From Capillimicrobium parvum (lineage in GTDB: Bacteria > Actinomycetota > Thermoleophilia > Solirubrobacterales > Solirubrobacteraceae): 64,000 bases of DNA. Under the pieces are notes generated by a model that saw nothing but the letters and a program-made list of their open reading frames with translations, ran no database searches and had not been told where the DNA came from. Made by a program: the position numbers and the translations under genes. Of the stretch, positions 15,916 to 24,720 are shown in pieces (the first letter of the stretch is position 1; every line of letters begins with the position of its first letter). The stretch covers positions 1,550,001 to 1,614,000 of the forward strand of contig NZ_CP087164.1 in NCBI RefSeq assembly GCF_021172045.1, in the 5' to 3' direction.

Positions 15916-16571
15916 CCCTGGGCGGGCAGGTCGCCCTCGCGGACCATCACGCGGGCCACGAGCCACTGGCCGACGAAGGCCAGGAACCAGGTGTCCTTGG
16001 CCAGGTTCGTCGAGACGAAGAACGCCAGCGGGATCGACACGAGGAACACGGTCGGGATGACCATGCGCAGGACCAGCTCGTAGCGCCGCTGGCTCGGCGT
16101 GAGCGTCTCGCCGAGCATGTCGCGGCGCACGCAGTACCACCACATGACGATGAACGCGACGGCCTCGAACGTGATGTTCAGCGCATACACCGTGACGGCG
16201 ACGGGGGTTTGGCCGTAGCGGCCGAGGATCTCCGTCGAGAACGGCATCAGCACGATGAACGCGAGCGCGGCGAGGTTGAGGACGAGCGCCATCGTGTCGA
16301 GCTGGCGCACGCGCGAGAACAGGCGGTGGTGGCGCAGCCAGAGCAGGCCGATCACGGCGAAGGAGAGAAAGAAGGTGCCCAGCCGCGGCCAGATGTCCGA
16401 GAGCGCCTCCCAGAGCTGGTGGTTGAGGTCGCCGCCCGACAGCGACGGGACGTCGAGCGTCGTCACGAGCAGCGTGATCGCGAACGCGAAGACGCCGTCG
16501 CTGAACGCGAGCGCGCGGCTGAACTCGACCTCGCGCTCCTCCCGGTCGAACTGCGACGGGCGGATGCTCAC
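15912..16571 (-). CDS. TMEM175-family (DUF1211) membrane protein
   Basis: A protein of about 219 residues, six predicted membrane helices. The family signature RALAFSDGVFAFAITLLV opens the first helix; the FSD motif lines the pore in bacterial TMEM175 potassium channels. I prefer GTG 16571 (VSIRPSQFDREE). The alternative ATG 16610 would leave 8 bp to the divergent acetyltransferase gene. The last codons and stop (TAG via CTAG at 15912-15915) touch the right end of the insertion sequence, which has not altered the protein. Confidence 0.88.
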   Translation of the reverse strand: MSIRPSQFDREEREVEFSRALAFSDGVFAFAITLLVTTLDVPSLSGGDLNHQLWEALSDIWPRLGTFFLSFAVIGLLWLRHHRLFSRVRQLDTMALVLNLAALAFIVLMPFSTEILGRYGQTPVAVTVYALNITFEAVAFIVMWWYCVRRDMLGETLTPSQRRYELVLRMVIPTVFLVSIPLAFFVSTNLAKDTWFLAFVGQWLVARVMVREGDLPAQG

Positions 16572-16618
16572 GTCGTGCGACGCTATCGCAGGCGCCCGCG
16601 CTCCTAGCATCCGCGCGC

Positions 16619-17215
16619 ATGGTCTTCTCCGTCACCGGCCCGACGCTCTCGCTGCGCCTGCCGGACGAGGACGACGCGCCGGCGCTCTTTCGCCTCGCGT
16701 CCGACCCCGAGGTCACGCGCTGGTTCTCGTGGGGGCCGTACACCGAGGAACGTCAGGCCCGGGCCTACCTCGCGAGCCTGCCCGCCCAGCGCGAGCAGGG
16801 CGACCAGCTCGACCTCCTCGTCGTGCATCGCGAGGACGGGCCGATCGGCATCACCCACCTGTCGGAGATCAGCCGCCGCGACCGCCGGGCCGTCGTCGGC
16901 ACCTGGCTCGGCCGCAGCCACTGGGGGACCGGCGCCAACGCGGAGGCCAAGGCGCTCGTCGCGCACCTCGCCTTCCGCGACCTCGGCTTCGAGCGGCTGG
17001 GCGCCTACACGGACGTCGAGCACGGGCGCTCGCAGGCCGCGCTCGCCGGGCTCGGCTTCCGCCGCGAGGGCGTCCTGCGCCGCTTCCATCGCCACGGCGA
17101 CGTCTTCCACGACGTGGTCGTCTGGTCGCTGCTGCGGGAGGAATGGGCGCGGTCGCCGCTCGCCCGCACGCCCGCGACCACCGCGGGCACCCCGCCCTGG
17201 TGGCCCGTCTCGTAA
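16619..17215 (+). CDS. GNAT acetyltransferase (RimJ/RimL type)
   Basis: A 198-residue N-acetyltransferase fold protein. Strands and the acetyl-CoA site read GPTLSLRLPDEDDAPALFRL, VVGTWLGRSHWGTGANAEAK (pyrophosphate-binding loop) and QAALAGLGFRREGVLRR. The resemblance is to ribosomal-protein or antibiotic acetyltransferases of the RimJ/RimL group; the substrate is unknown. The last ~25 residues are proline- and threonine-rich. Its TAA stop is inside the 14-bp hairpin that follows. Confidence 0.88.
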   Translation: MVFSVTGPTLSLRLPDEDDAPALFRLASDPEVTRWFSWGPYTEERQARAYLASLPAQREQGDQLDLLVVHREDGPIGITHLSEISRRDRRAVVGTWLGRSHWGTGANAEAKALVAHLAFRDLGFERLGAYTDVEHGRSQAALAGLGFRREGVLRRFHRHGDVFHDVVVWSLLREEWARSPLARTPATTAGTPPWWPVS

Positions 17216-17238
17216 CTCTCGACCCGAGAGTTACGAGA
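17208..17238. terminator. perfect 14-bp hairpin between convergent genes
   Basis: TCTCGTAACTCTCG (17208-17221) and its exact complement (17225-17238) flank a 3-nt ACC loop. It overlaps the acetyltransferase stop and ends 8 bp before the ABC permease stop, so it can serve both strands. No T-run follows on either strand. Confidence 0.75.
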
Positions 17239-17246
17239 TGAACCAC

Positions 17247-17996
17247 TTAGCTGCGGCGCGCCTCCCACGAGAAGCCGCGGATGGCGAAGACGATGCCGAA
17301 CACCGTCCACACCGCGAGTACGGCGAGTGCGCCGCCGTGGTCCGAGAGCCCCGCGCCGGTGACCATCGCTCCGGAGAGCCCGTCGATGAGATGCGTGAGC
17401 GGCAGGATCTCGGCGATCTGGCGCAGGAACCCGGGCGCGTCGTTGGAGTCGTAGAAGACGCCGGAGATGAAGATGACCGGTAGGAACACCGCGTTGACGT
17501 AGGCCGGCGCGGACTCCGCGTTCGGGATGACGTGCGAGAACGCGACGCCCAGCGAGGCGAAGCAGACGACGCCGAGCGCCAGGAACACCACGAGCTCGAC
17601 GGGTTCCTTGAGCCCGTTGACGTCGAAGAGCACCTTGCCGGCGATCAGCACGATCGCCACCTGCACGACCGTGTTGACGATCGCGTGGGCGGCGAGCCCG
17701 CCGAGGTACGCGCCCGGGGGCAGCGGCGTGCCGCGCATCCGCTTGAGCACGCCGAGCTCGCGCAGCGCGACCATGTTGTGGGCGAGCGCGGTGAACGTCG
17801 CCGAGAGCACGCACATGCCGGCGATGCCCGGCACGATCACGTTGAGCTGCTTCTGGTCGCCGTGGAAGATCGCGCCGAAGAACGCGAGGAACAGCAGCGG
17901 CAGCCCCATGTTGAAGAACGCCGCACTCGGGTTGCGCCAGAACAGGCGGCGCTCGAGGCGGAACTGCCGCCAGGTCAACCGTAGCGCGTCAGACAT
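17247..17996 (-). CDS. ABC-2 type exporter permease
   Basis: A 249-residue membrane protein with six helices in the ABC-2 pattern. It has RLERRLFWRNPSAAFFNMGL at the N-terminus, helix GMCVLSATFTALAHNMVAL, cytoplasmic ELGVLKRMRGTPLPPGAYL, and the late motif NAVFLPVIFISGVFYDS. It overlaps the ATPase gene upstream by 8 nt, forming a two-gene exporter (drug, lipid or antibiotic type). Substrate not predictable. Confidence 0.92.
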   Translation of the reverse strand: MSDALRLTWRQFRLERRLFWRNPSAAFFNMGLPLLFLAFFGAIFHGDQKQLNVIVPGIAGMCVLSATFTALAHNMVALRELGVLKRMRGTPLPPGAYLGGLAAHAIVNTVVQVAIVLIAGKVLFDVNGLKEPVELVVFLALGVVCFASLGVAFSHVIPNAESAPAYVNAVFLPVIFISGVFYDSNDAPGFLRQIAEILPLTHLIDGLSGAMVTGAGLSDHGGALAVLAVWTVFGIVFAIRGFSWEARRS

Positions 17997-18846
17997 CGGC
18001 CGTCAGCTCCAGGTAGACCTCTTCGAGCGTCGGCCGGCTGACCTCGAGGTCGTCGAGCTGCTCGCCGCGCGCGAGCGCCTCGCCGGTCAGCTCGTGCAGC
18101 AGGCCGGTCGGGTCGTCGGTGATGTGCTCGACCTGCTCGCCGAGCGCGTTGCGATACGTCACCCGCACGCGCGCGCCGTGGCCGACGCCGAGCTCCCGCG
18201 GGGCACCCTCCGCCAGGATCGTGCCGCCCTTGACGATCGCGACGCGGTCGGCCAGCTCCTGCGCCTCGTCGAGGTAGTGCGTCGTCAGCAGGACCGTCTT
18301 GCCGAGGTCGCGCAGCGAGCGGATCGTCTGCCAGGCCGTACGGCGCGCGGCGGGGTCGAAGCCGGTGGTCGGCTCGTCGAGGAAGATCAGCTCCGGGTCG
18401 CCGATGAGCGCGAGCGCGAGGTCCAGCCGGCGCATCTGCCCGCCCGACAGCGTGCGCGCCCGTGCGTCCTGCTTGCCGGCGAGGCCCACCAGGTCGATCA
18501 CCTCGTCGGGGTCGCGCGGCGACGGGTAGAACCCGGCGAAGTGCACGAGCGCCTCGCGCACCCCGATGTTGCGGTAGATGCCGGTCTGCTGGAGGACGAT
18601 GCCGACGCGCTCGCGCAGCTCGCGCGTGCGCCGGCCCGGATCGAAGCCGAGCACGGCGACGTCGCCGGCGGTCCGCTCGCGGTAGCCCTCGAGGATCTCG
18701 ACGGTGGTCGTCTTGCCGGCGCCGTTGGGCCCGAGGAGGCCGAAGACCTCGCCGCGGGCGACGTCGAAGGAGATGCCGCGAACCGCCTCCAGCTCGCCAT
18801 AGGACTTGCGGAGGTCTCGCACACGGATCGCGGGTTGGCCCATCAC
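17989..18846 (-). CDS. ABC exporter ATP-binding protein
   Basis: A 285-residue ATPase. Walker A is GPNGAGKTT, the signature is LSGGQMRRLDLALALIGDP and Walker B is LIFLDEPTTGFD, followed by the H-loop TTHYLDEAQELADR. The C-terminal ~70 residues form the small extra domain common in DrrA/CcmA-type exporters. It pairs with the downstream permease. Its start lies 56 bp from the divergent ppx start, so both promoters must fit in that gap. Confidence 0.94.
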   Translation of the reverse strand: MMGQPAIRVRDLRKSYGELEAVRGISFDVARGEVFGLLGPNGAGKTTTVEILEGYRERTAGDVAVLGFDPGRRTRELRERVGIVLQQTGIYRNIGVREALVHFAGFYPSPRDPDEVIDLVGLAGKQDARARTLSGGQMRRLDLALALIGDPELIFLDEPTTGFDPAARRTAWQTIRSLRDLGKTVLLTTHYLDEAQELADRVAIVKGGTILAEGAPRELGVGHGARVRVTYRNALGEQVEHITDDPTGLLHELTGEALARGEQLDDLEVSRPTLEEVYLELTADV

Positions 18847-18902
18847 CCGCTGATCATGACAACATCGGCCCGGCAGCTCCCCCCGGAAGCGGGGCTGCGT
18901 CC

Positions 18903-19796
18903 ATGGTCTGCGCGTGCATCGACATCGGCACGAACACCACGCGGCTGCTCGTGGCCGAGCCGGACGCCCGTGGCCTGAGCGAGCTGCTGACGCAGCGCGT
19001 GTTCACGCGCGTCCGCCGCGCGCAGGCGCCGGACGGCACGATCGCGCCCGCGAAGCTGCTCGAGCTCGTCGACGTCGTGACCGCGCAGGCGCGCGCGGCC
19101 CGGGCGCTCGGAGCCGTGCGCATCGTCGCCGTCGCCACCGCGGCGATCCGCGCCGCGCCGAATCGCGGCGACCTGGTCACCGCGGTGCGGCGCACGGCGG
19201 GCGTCGAGCTGCGGATCCTCGAAGGCAGGCAGGAGGCGCGGCTGGCCTTCGAGGGCGCCACGCGCACGCTCCCGGACTGCCCGGCCGGGCCGGTCGGCGT
19301 CATCGACCTGGGCGGCGGCTCGACCGAGCTGGCGGTCGGGACGATCGCGGAGGGCGTGCGCTGGTGGCGCTCGGTGCCGGTCGGCTCGGGGACGCTCGTG
19401 GACCATCACCTGCGCGGCGACCCGCCGGCGCCGGCCGAGCTCGCCGCCCTGTGCGAGCACGCGGCGGGCGCGTTCGCCGACCTCGCGCCGCCGGCCGTGG
19501 AGCTCGCGCTCGCCGTCGGCGGCAGCGCGACGTCGCTGCACCGGCTCTGCGGCGACCGGCTCGATCCGGCGGCACTGGGCGCCGCGATGCGCACCGTGAC
19601 CGCCGCGGACTGCGAGCGCACCGCCGCCGAGCACGGCCTGGCGCCTGAGCGGGTCCGGCTGCTCCCGGGCGCGCTCGCGGTGCTCGAGCAGGCGGCCGCC
19701 GCGTTCGGCGCGCCACTGAAAGTTGCACGCGGCGGTCTCAGAGAAGGCATCATCCTGTCGGCGATGGACGAACGGAACGCGGATGGCGAAGGCTGA
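18903..19796 (+). CDS. ppx: exopolyphosphatase (Ppx/GppA family, short form)
   Basis: A 297-residue ASKHA-fold phosphatase that releases phosphate from polyphosphate ends. It shows IDIGTNTTRLLVAE (first phosphate loop), AVATAAIRAAPN, the catalytic-loop EGRQEARLAFEGA with its Glu, and VIDLGGGSTELAVG (second loop). It lacks the C-terminal HD domain of the E. coli enzyme, as is usual for short actinobacterial forms. First gene of a ppx-CHAD-CHAD-ppk operon; it overlaps the next gene by 14 nt. Cytoplasmic. Confidence 0.92.
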   Translation: MVCACIDIGTNTTRLLVAEPDARGLSELLTQRVFTRVRRAQAPDGTIAPAKLLELVDVVTAQARAARALGAVRIVAVATAAIRAAPNRGDLVTAVRRTAGVELRILEGRQEARLAFEGATRTLPDCPAGPVGVIDLGGGSTELAVGTIAEGVRWWRSVPVGSGTLVDHHLRGDPPAPAELAALCEHAAGAFADLAPPAVELALAVGGSATSLHRLCGDRLDPAALGAAMRTVTAADCERTAAEHGLAPERVRLLPGALAVLEQAAAAFGAPLKVARGGLREGIILSAMDERNADGEG

Positions 19797-20373
19797 CGAG
19801 GTCGAAGGGCTCGAGGCGGGCGACCGCTTCGACGTGGCGGCCCGCAAGGTCGTCGCCGTGCGTGCGCGCGAGCTGTTCGACCACGCCGACGGCGTTCTGG
19901 ACACGAGCGACATCGAGCGCGTGCACGACATGCGCGTCGCGAGCCGCCGGCTGCGCGCCGTGCTCGAGATCTTCTCCGCCGCCTTCGACGACCGCGAGCT
20001 CAAGCCGGTCATCCGCGACGTCAAGGCGCTGGCCGACGCGCTCGGAGCCCGCCGGGACCCGGACGTCCAGATCGCCCACTTCGAGTCGCTGCGGGCCGCG
20101 CTGCCGGAGGCCGACCACGCCGGGCTCGACGTCATCCTCGAACGTCTGCGCGCCGAGCAGGCCGAGGGCAACGACGTGCTGGCCGCCGCGCTCGACGACG
20201 CACAGGCCGCAGACCTCGCCGGCCGGCTGCGCGCGCTGGCGGGCGAGGAGGCGGTGGAGGAGGCTGGCGAGCCGCAGCCGCAGCCGCCGCCACCACCGCC
20301 ACCCGAGCCGCCGCCCGTCCCGCCGCCGGACCCGTTCGTCGCCACCCACTCCGAGCACGGCGAGTCCACATGA
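19783..20373 (+). CDS. CHAD domain, N-terminal half
   Basis: A 196-residue all-helical protein carrying the first CHAD motif, VHDMRVASRRLRAVLEIF, at ~46-63. CHAD domains bind polyphosphate through such basic helices and normally contain two motifs in one chain. Here only the first is present. After residue ~155 comes an acidic linker and a proline-rich tail with seven prolines in a row (QPPPPPPPEPPPVPPPDP). ATG 19783 lies inside ppx. The stop overlaps the next gene (ATGA). Confidence 0.85.
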   Translation: MAKADEVEGLEAGDRFDVAARKVVAVRARELFDHADGVLDTSDIERVHDMRVASRRLRAVLEIFSAAFDDRELKPVIRDVKALADALGARRDPDVQIAHFESLRAALPEADHAGLDVILERLRAEQAEGNDVLAAALDDAQAADLAGRLRALAGEEAVEEAGEPQPQPPPPPPPEPPPVPPPDPFVATHSEHGEST

Positions 20374-20951
20374 GGGCCCGGCGCGTGAAGGGCCTCAAGC
20401 GCGGCGAGCGCATGGACGGCGCCGTCGAGCGCATCGTCGAGGTCCGCCTCGATGAGCTCCTCGGCTTCATGCCGAAGGCCGCCGATCCCGCGCAGGTCGC
20501 CGCGCTCCACGACATGCGCATCGCGGCCAAGCGCCTGCGCTACGTGCTCGAGCTGACGTCGTTCAGCTTCGGCCCGTACGCCGAGCGGGCGGCCAAGCGG
20601 GCGAAGGACCTCCAGGACCTCATCGGCGAGATCCACGACTGCGATGTCACGCTGCCCCGCATCGAGGCGATGCGCGAGGAGCTCATGGCCGCCGACGCCG
20701 CCGAGCTCGTCCGCCGCGCGGGCGAGGACGACGACCTCGACCCGTCGCTGGCCGGCGGCGCGCCGCACGCCGAGGCGTGGCGGGGCCTGGAGACGGTGAT
20801 CGTCCACCTGGCGGCCCGGCGCGACCTCCTGCACCAGCGCTTCCTCGAGCTGTGGCGCAAGCTGGAGCGCGAGGGGTTCGCCGCCCGGTTGCGCTACGCG
20901 ATCACCGAACGTGCACAACCGGCGGATAGCATCGCCGCGGAGGACGGATGA
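20370..20951 (+). CDS. CHAD domain, C-terminal half
   Basis: A 193-residue helical protein that carries the second CHAD motif, LHDMRIAAKRLRYVLEL, at ~49-65, with further basic helices (YAERAAKRAKDLQDLIGE). Together with the preceding gene it makes up one standard two-motif CHAD domain split over two chains, in a -1 relative frame, joined by ATGA. Its own stop overlaps the ppk start by 4 nt. The likely role is binding polyphosphate or tethering the kinase and phosphatase to granules (inference from family and operon). Confidence 0.87.
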   Translation: MRARRVKGLKRGERMDGAVERIVEVRLDELLGFMPKAADPAQVAALHDMRIAAKRLRYVLELTSFSFGPYAERAAKRAKDLQDLIGEIHDCDVTLPRIEAMREELMAADAAELVRRAGEDDDLDPSLAGGAPHAEAWRGLETVIVHLAARRDLLHQRFLELWRKLEREGFAARLRYAITERAQPADSIAAEDG

Positions 20952-23119
20952 CCAGCCCAGATCCCGTGAGCGAGCAGAACCCGATCTCCGCCGTCTCGAC
21001 CGCGGAGTTCGACATCGAGGCGCTGGTCCCGTCCAAGCCGGCGGCGGTCCTCGACGACCCCACGCTGTTCTTCAACCGCGAGCTGTCGTGGGTGGAGTTC
21101 AACGAGCGCGTGCTGACGCTCGCGGAGGACCCGGACGTGCCGCTCATGGAGCGGCTGAAGTTCGCGGCGATCTACGCCTCGAACCTCGACGAGTTCTTCA
21201 TGATCCGCGTCGCCGGCCTGCACGACCAGGTCGACGCGGGAATCGCCGACCCGCTCGCCGACGGCAAGACGCCCGCCGAGACCCTGGACGCGCTGCGCGA
21301 GCGCCTCGAGGCGCTCGAGCGGCGCCACATGCGCTGCGTCGGACAGGACCTGCTGCCCGCGCTGGCCGAGCACGGCATCCGGATCGTCGACTACGACGCG
21401 GTCAACGGCACGCAGCGCGAGGCGCTGGCCGAGCGCTACCGGCGCCAGATCTTCCCGGTCCTCACGCCGCTCGCCGTCGGCCTCGGCCGGCCGTTCCCGT
21501 ACATCTCCAACCTCTCGCTGAGCCTCGCGGTGCTCGTGCGCGACCCCGTCACCGGCCATCGCACGTTCGCCCGCGTAAAGGTGCCCAAGGAGATGCTTCC
21601 GCGCTTCGTCGAGCTCGACGGCGACGAGCTGGCGTTCGTCCCGCTCGAGCAGGTCATCGCGGCGCAGCTCGACTCGCTGTTCCCGGGCATGGAGATCGTC
21701 GACCATGGCATCTTCCGGGTCACCCGTGACGCCGACTTCGAGGTGTCCGACGAGGCCGACGACCTGCTGCGCGCCGTCGAGGCCGAGCTGCGCCGCCGCC
21801 GCTTCGGCGAGGTCGTCCGCGTCGAGGTCGCCGCCGGCATGGACCCCGAGCTGCGGGCCTACCTGACCGAGGCCCTGGAGGTCGAGGAGCGCCAGGTCTA
21901 CGACATCGAGGGCCTGCTCGACTGCCAGGACCTGTGGCAGATCGTCGGGTTGCCGGGCCTCCTCGAGCTGCGCGACCCGCCGTGGACCCCGGTCACCCAG
22001 CCGCGCCTGCAGGACGACGAGGGCCAGCCGCCCGACGCGTTCGCGGTGCTGCGCGCCGGCGACGTGCTCGTCCACCACCCCTACGACTCGTTCACGACGT
22101 CGGTCGAGCGGTTCGTCAACCAGGCCGTCGAGGACCCCGACGTCCTGGCGATCAAGATGACCGTGTACCGCACCAGCGACGACACGCCGCTGATGCCCGC
22201 GCTCATCCGCGCGTCCGAGCGCGGCAAGCAGGCGGTCTGCCTCGTGGAGCTCAAGGCGCGCTTCGACGAGCGGGCGAACATCGGCTGGGCGCGCGCGCTA
22301 GAGCAGGCCGGGGTGCACGTCGTGTACGGCCACCCGGCGCTGAAGACCCACGCCAAGTCGATCCTCGTCGTCCGCCGGGAGGGCGACGGGGTGCGCCACT
22401 ACGTGCACGTCGGCACGGGCAACTACCACCCGACGACCGCCCGGCTGTACACCGACTTCGGGCTGTTCACGACGGACCCCGAGATCGGCGCGGACGTCGC
22501 CGACATGTTCAACTACCTCACCGGCTACGCGCGCCCACGGCGCTTTCGCAAGGTGCTGCTCGCACCCGCCCACCTGCGCGACGGGATCCTCGAGGAGATC
22601 GACCGCACGATCGACGCCCTCGAGCGCGGCGAGCACGCGCGGATCCGAATGAAGATGAACTCGCTCGTGGACCGGCGCTGCATCCGCGCGCTGTACCGCG
22701 CGTCCCAGGCCGGGGTCCCGGTGGAGCTCAACATCCGCGGGATCTGCTGCCTGCGTCCCGGCCTGCAGGACGTCAGCGAGAACATCCGGGTCGTGTCGGT
22801 CGTCGGGCGCTTCCTCGAGCACTCGCGCGTGTTCGCGTTCGAGCGCGGCGACGAGCAGCGGGTGCTCATCGGCTCCGCCGACCTCATGCCGCGCAACCTC
22901 GACACGCGCGTCGAGCTCGTCGCGCCCGTGGACGACCCGCGGCTGCGCGACGACCTGCTCGACACGCTCGACCGGTGCCTGGCCGACGACTCCAATGCGT
23001 GGGACCTCGACTCCGACGGAACCTGGACCCGGCGCGAACCGCAGGGGCCCGAACCCCGCAGCGTGCAGCGCGAGCTGATGCTCGGGCACGCCGCGCGCGC
23101 GGCCGAAGAGCGTTCCTAG
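20948..23119 (+). CDS. ppk: polyphosphate kinase 1
   Basis: A 723-residue enzyme making polyphosphate reversibly from ATP. Domains run N (FFNRELSWVEFNERVL), head (TPLAVGLGRPFPYISNLS), C1 and C2. The autophosphorylated His is in ALKTHAKS (about residue 468). The phosphate-site GTGNYHPTTARLYTDFGLF and the second conserved His in FLEHSRVFAFERGD are present. Slightly longer than the E. coli enzyme. Last gene of the operon with ppx and the two CHAD halves, so synthesis, degradation and binding of polyphosphate are expressed together. Confidence 0.97.
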   Translation: MTSPDPVSEQNPISAVSTAEFDIEALVPSKPAAVLDDPTLFFNRELSWVEFNERVLTLAEDPDVPLMERLKFAAIYASNLDEFFMIRVAGLHDQVDAGIADPLADGKTPAETLDALRERLEALERRHMRCVGQDLLPALAEHGIRIVDYDAVNGTQREALAERYRRQIFPVLTPLAVGLGRPFPYISNLSLSLAVLVRDPVTGHRTFARVKVPKEMLPRFVELDGDELAFVPLEQVIAAQLDSLFPGMEIVDHGIFRVTRDADFEVSDEADDLLRAVEAELRRRRFGEVVRVEVAAGMDPELRAYLTEALEVEERQVYDIEGLLDCQDLWQIVGLPGLLELRDPPWTPVTQPRLQDDEGQPPDAFAVLRAGDVLVHHPYDSFTTSVERFVNQAVEDPDVLAIKMTVYRTSDDTPLMPALIRASERGKQAVCLVELKARFDERANIGWARALEQAGVHVVYGHPALKTHAKSILVVRREGDGVRHYVHVGTGNYHPTTARLYTDFGLFTTDPEIGADVADMFNYLTGYARPRRFRKVLLAPAHLRDGILEEIDRTIDALERGEHARIRMKMNSLVDRRCIRALYRASQAGVPVELNIRGICCLRPGLQDVSENIRVVSVVGRFLEHSRVFAFERGDEQRVLIGSADLMPRNLDTRVELVAPVDDPRLRDDLLDTLDRCLADDSNAWDLDSDGTWTRREPQGPEPRSVQRELMLGHAARAAEERS

Positions 23120-23157
23120 CACCGCTAGACCGCCGCCGAAATGGGAAGGTTCGCTCT

Positions 23158-24666
23158 ATGAGCGCCAACCTCGCCGGCATCCTCACCGACAGCGCCGCCC
23201 GTGACGCTGATCGCATCGCCCTCAAGCTCGACGACGCGGAGGTCAGCTACGGGGTCCTCGACGAGGGCAGCGCGCGCGTGGCCGGGATGCTGCGCGAACG
23301 CGGGGTGCAGCCGGGCGACCGGGTCGGGATCATGCTTCCGAACGTCCCGTACTTCGCGGTCGTCTACTACGGCATCCTGCGCCTCGGCGCCGTCGTGGTG
23401 CCGATGAACGTGCTGCTCAAGGGCCGCGAGGTCGCGTTCTACTGCAAGGACCCGGGGTCGAAGGTCCTGTTCGCGTGGCACGGCTTCGCCGAGGCGGCCG
23501 AGCACGGCGCTCAGGAGGCCGGCGTCGCCGACGTCGTGATCGTGGCGCCGGGCGAGTTCGAGAAGCTCGTCGCGGCCGCCGAGCCCGTGCGCGACGTGGC
23601 CGATCGCGACGCGTCGGACACCGCGGTGATCCTCTACACGTCGGGCACCACCGGCACTCCGAAGGGCGCGGAGCTGACCCACGACAACCTCCGCCGCAAC
23701 GCGGACTGCTCGCGGGACCTGTTCGACGCGGGCCCCGGCGACGTCGTGCTGGGCGCGCTGCCGCTCTTTCACTCGTTCGGCCAGACGTGCGGGCTGAACG
23801 CCTCGATCGCCGGCGGCGCGATGCTGACGCTGATCCCGCGCTTCGACCCCGGCAAGGCGCTCGAGATCATGCAGCGCGACGCGGTGACGATCTTCGAGGG
23901 CGTGCCGACGATGTACGGCGCGCTGCTCCACCACCCGGAGCGCGACCGGTTCGACCTGTCGAGCCTGCGCGTGTGCGCCTCCGGCGGCGCGGCGATGCCG
24001 GTCGAGGTGATGCGCGGGTTCGAGGAGGCGTTCGGCTGCCAGGTACTCGAGGGCTACGGCCTGAGCGAGACCTCGCCGGTCGCCTCGTTCAACCACCCCG
24101 ACCGGCCGAGCAAGCCCGGCTCGATCGGCACGCCGATCGAGGGGGTGGACATGAAGGTCGTCGACGACGACGGCAGGGAGCTGCCCGCCGGCGAGGTCGG
24201 CGAGATCGTCATCCGCGGCCACAACCTGATGAAGGGCTACTGGAACCGCCCCGACGCGACGGCCGAGGCGATCCGCGACGGCTGGTTTCACACCGGCGAC
24301 ATGGCCAGGGTCGACGAGGACGGCTACTTCTTCATCGTCGACCGCAAGAAGGACCTGATCATCCGCGGCGGCTACAACGTCTACCCGCGGGAGGTCGAGG
24401 AGGTCCTCTACGAGCACCCGGCCGTCCGGGAGGTTGCGGTCGTCGGGATGCCGCACGACGAGTGGGGCGAGGAGGTCGGCGCCGCGGTCGCGCTGAAGGA
24501 CGGCGAGAACGTCAGCGCCGACGAGCTGCGGGCGTACGTCAAGGAGAACGTCGCCAGCTACAAGTACCCCCGTGAGATCTGGTTCGTCGACGAGCTGCCC
24601 AAGGGTCCGACCGGGAAGATCCTCAAGCGGGAGATCTCCATGCCGCAGCGGGTTGCGGACGAGTGA
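23158..24666 (+). CDS. AMP-forming acyl-CoA synthetase (long-chain type)
   Basis: A 502-residue ANL-superfamily ligase that activates a carboxylate to acyl-AMP and then acyl-CoA. Motifs: ILYTSGTTGTPKGAELTH (P-loop), EGYGLSETSPV, GWFHTGDMARVDEDGYFFIV (A7), DRKKDLIIRGGYNVYP (hinge), and the catalytic Lys in GPTGKILKRE. Start ATG 23158 has GGGAAGG ~9 nt upstream. 38 bp after ppk but probably a separate unit. Could feed fatty acids to the acyl-CoA dehydrogenase and reductase enzymes of the window (inference). Confidence 0.93.
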   Translation: MSANLAGILTDSAARDADRIALKLDDAEVSYGVLDEGSARVAGMLRERGVQPGDRVGIMLPNVPYFAVVYYGILRLGAVVVPMNVLLKGREVAFYCKDPGSKVLFAWHGFAEAAEHGAQEAGVADVVIVAPGEFEKLVAAAEPVRDVADRDASDTAVILYTSGTTGTPKGAELTHDNLRRNADCSRDLFDAGPGDVVLGALPLFHSFGQTCGLNASIAGGAMLTLIPRFDPGKALEIMQRDAVTIFEGVPTMYGALLHHPERDRFDLSSLRVCASGGAAMPVEVMRGFEEAFGCQVLEGYGLSETSPVASFNHPDRPSKPGSIGTPIEGVDMKVVDDDGRELPAGEVGEIVIRGHNLMKGYWNRPDATAEAIRDGWFHTGDMARVDEDGYFFIVDRKKDLIIRGGYNVYPREVEEVLYEHPAVREVAVVGMPHDEWGEEVGAAVALKDGENVSADELRAYVKENVASYKYPREIWFVDELPKGPTGKILKREISMPQRVADE

Positions 24667-24720
24667 TCGACGTGCGGCTTATGAGGATCTGACAGGACCA
24701 TCCCTACCTTCGGGGGACCG

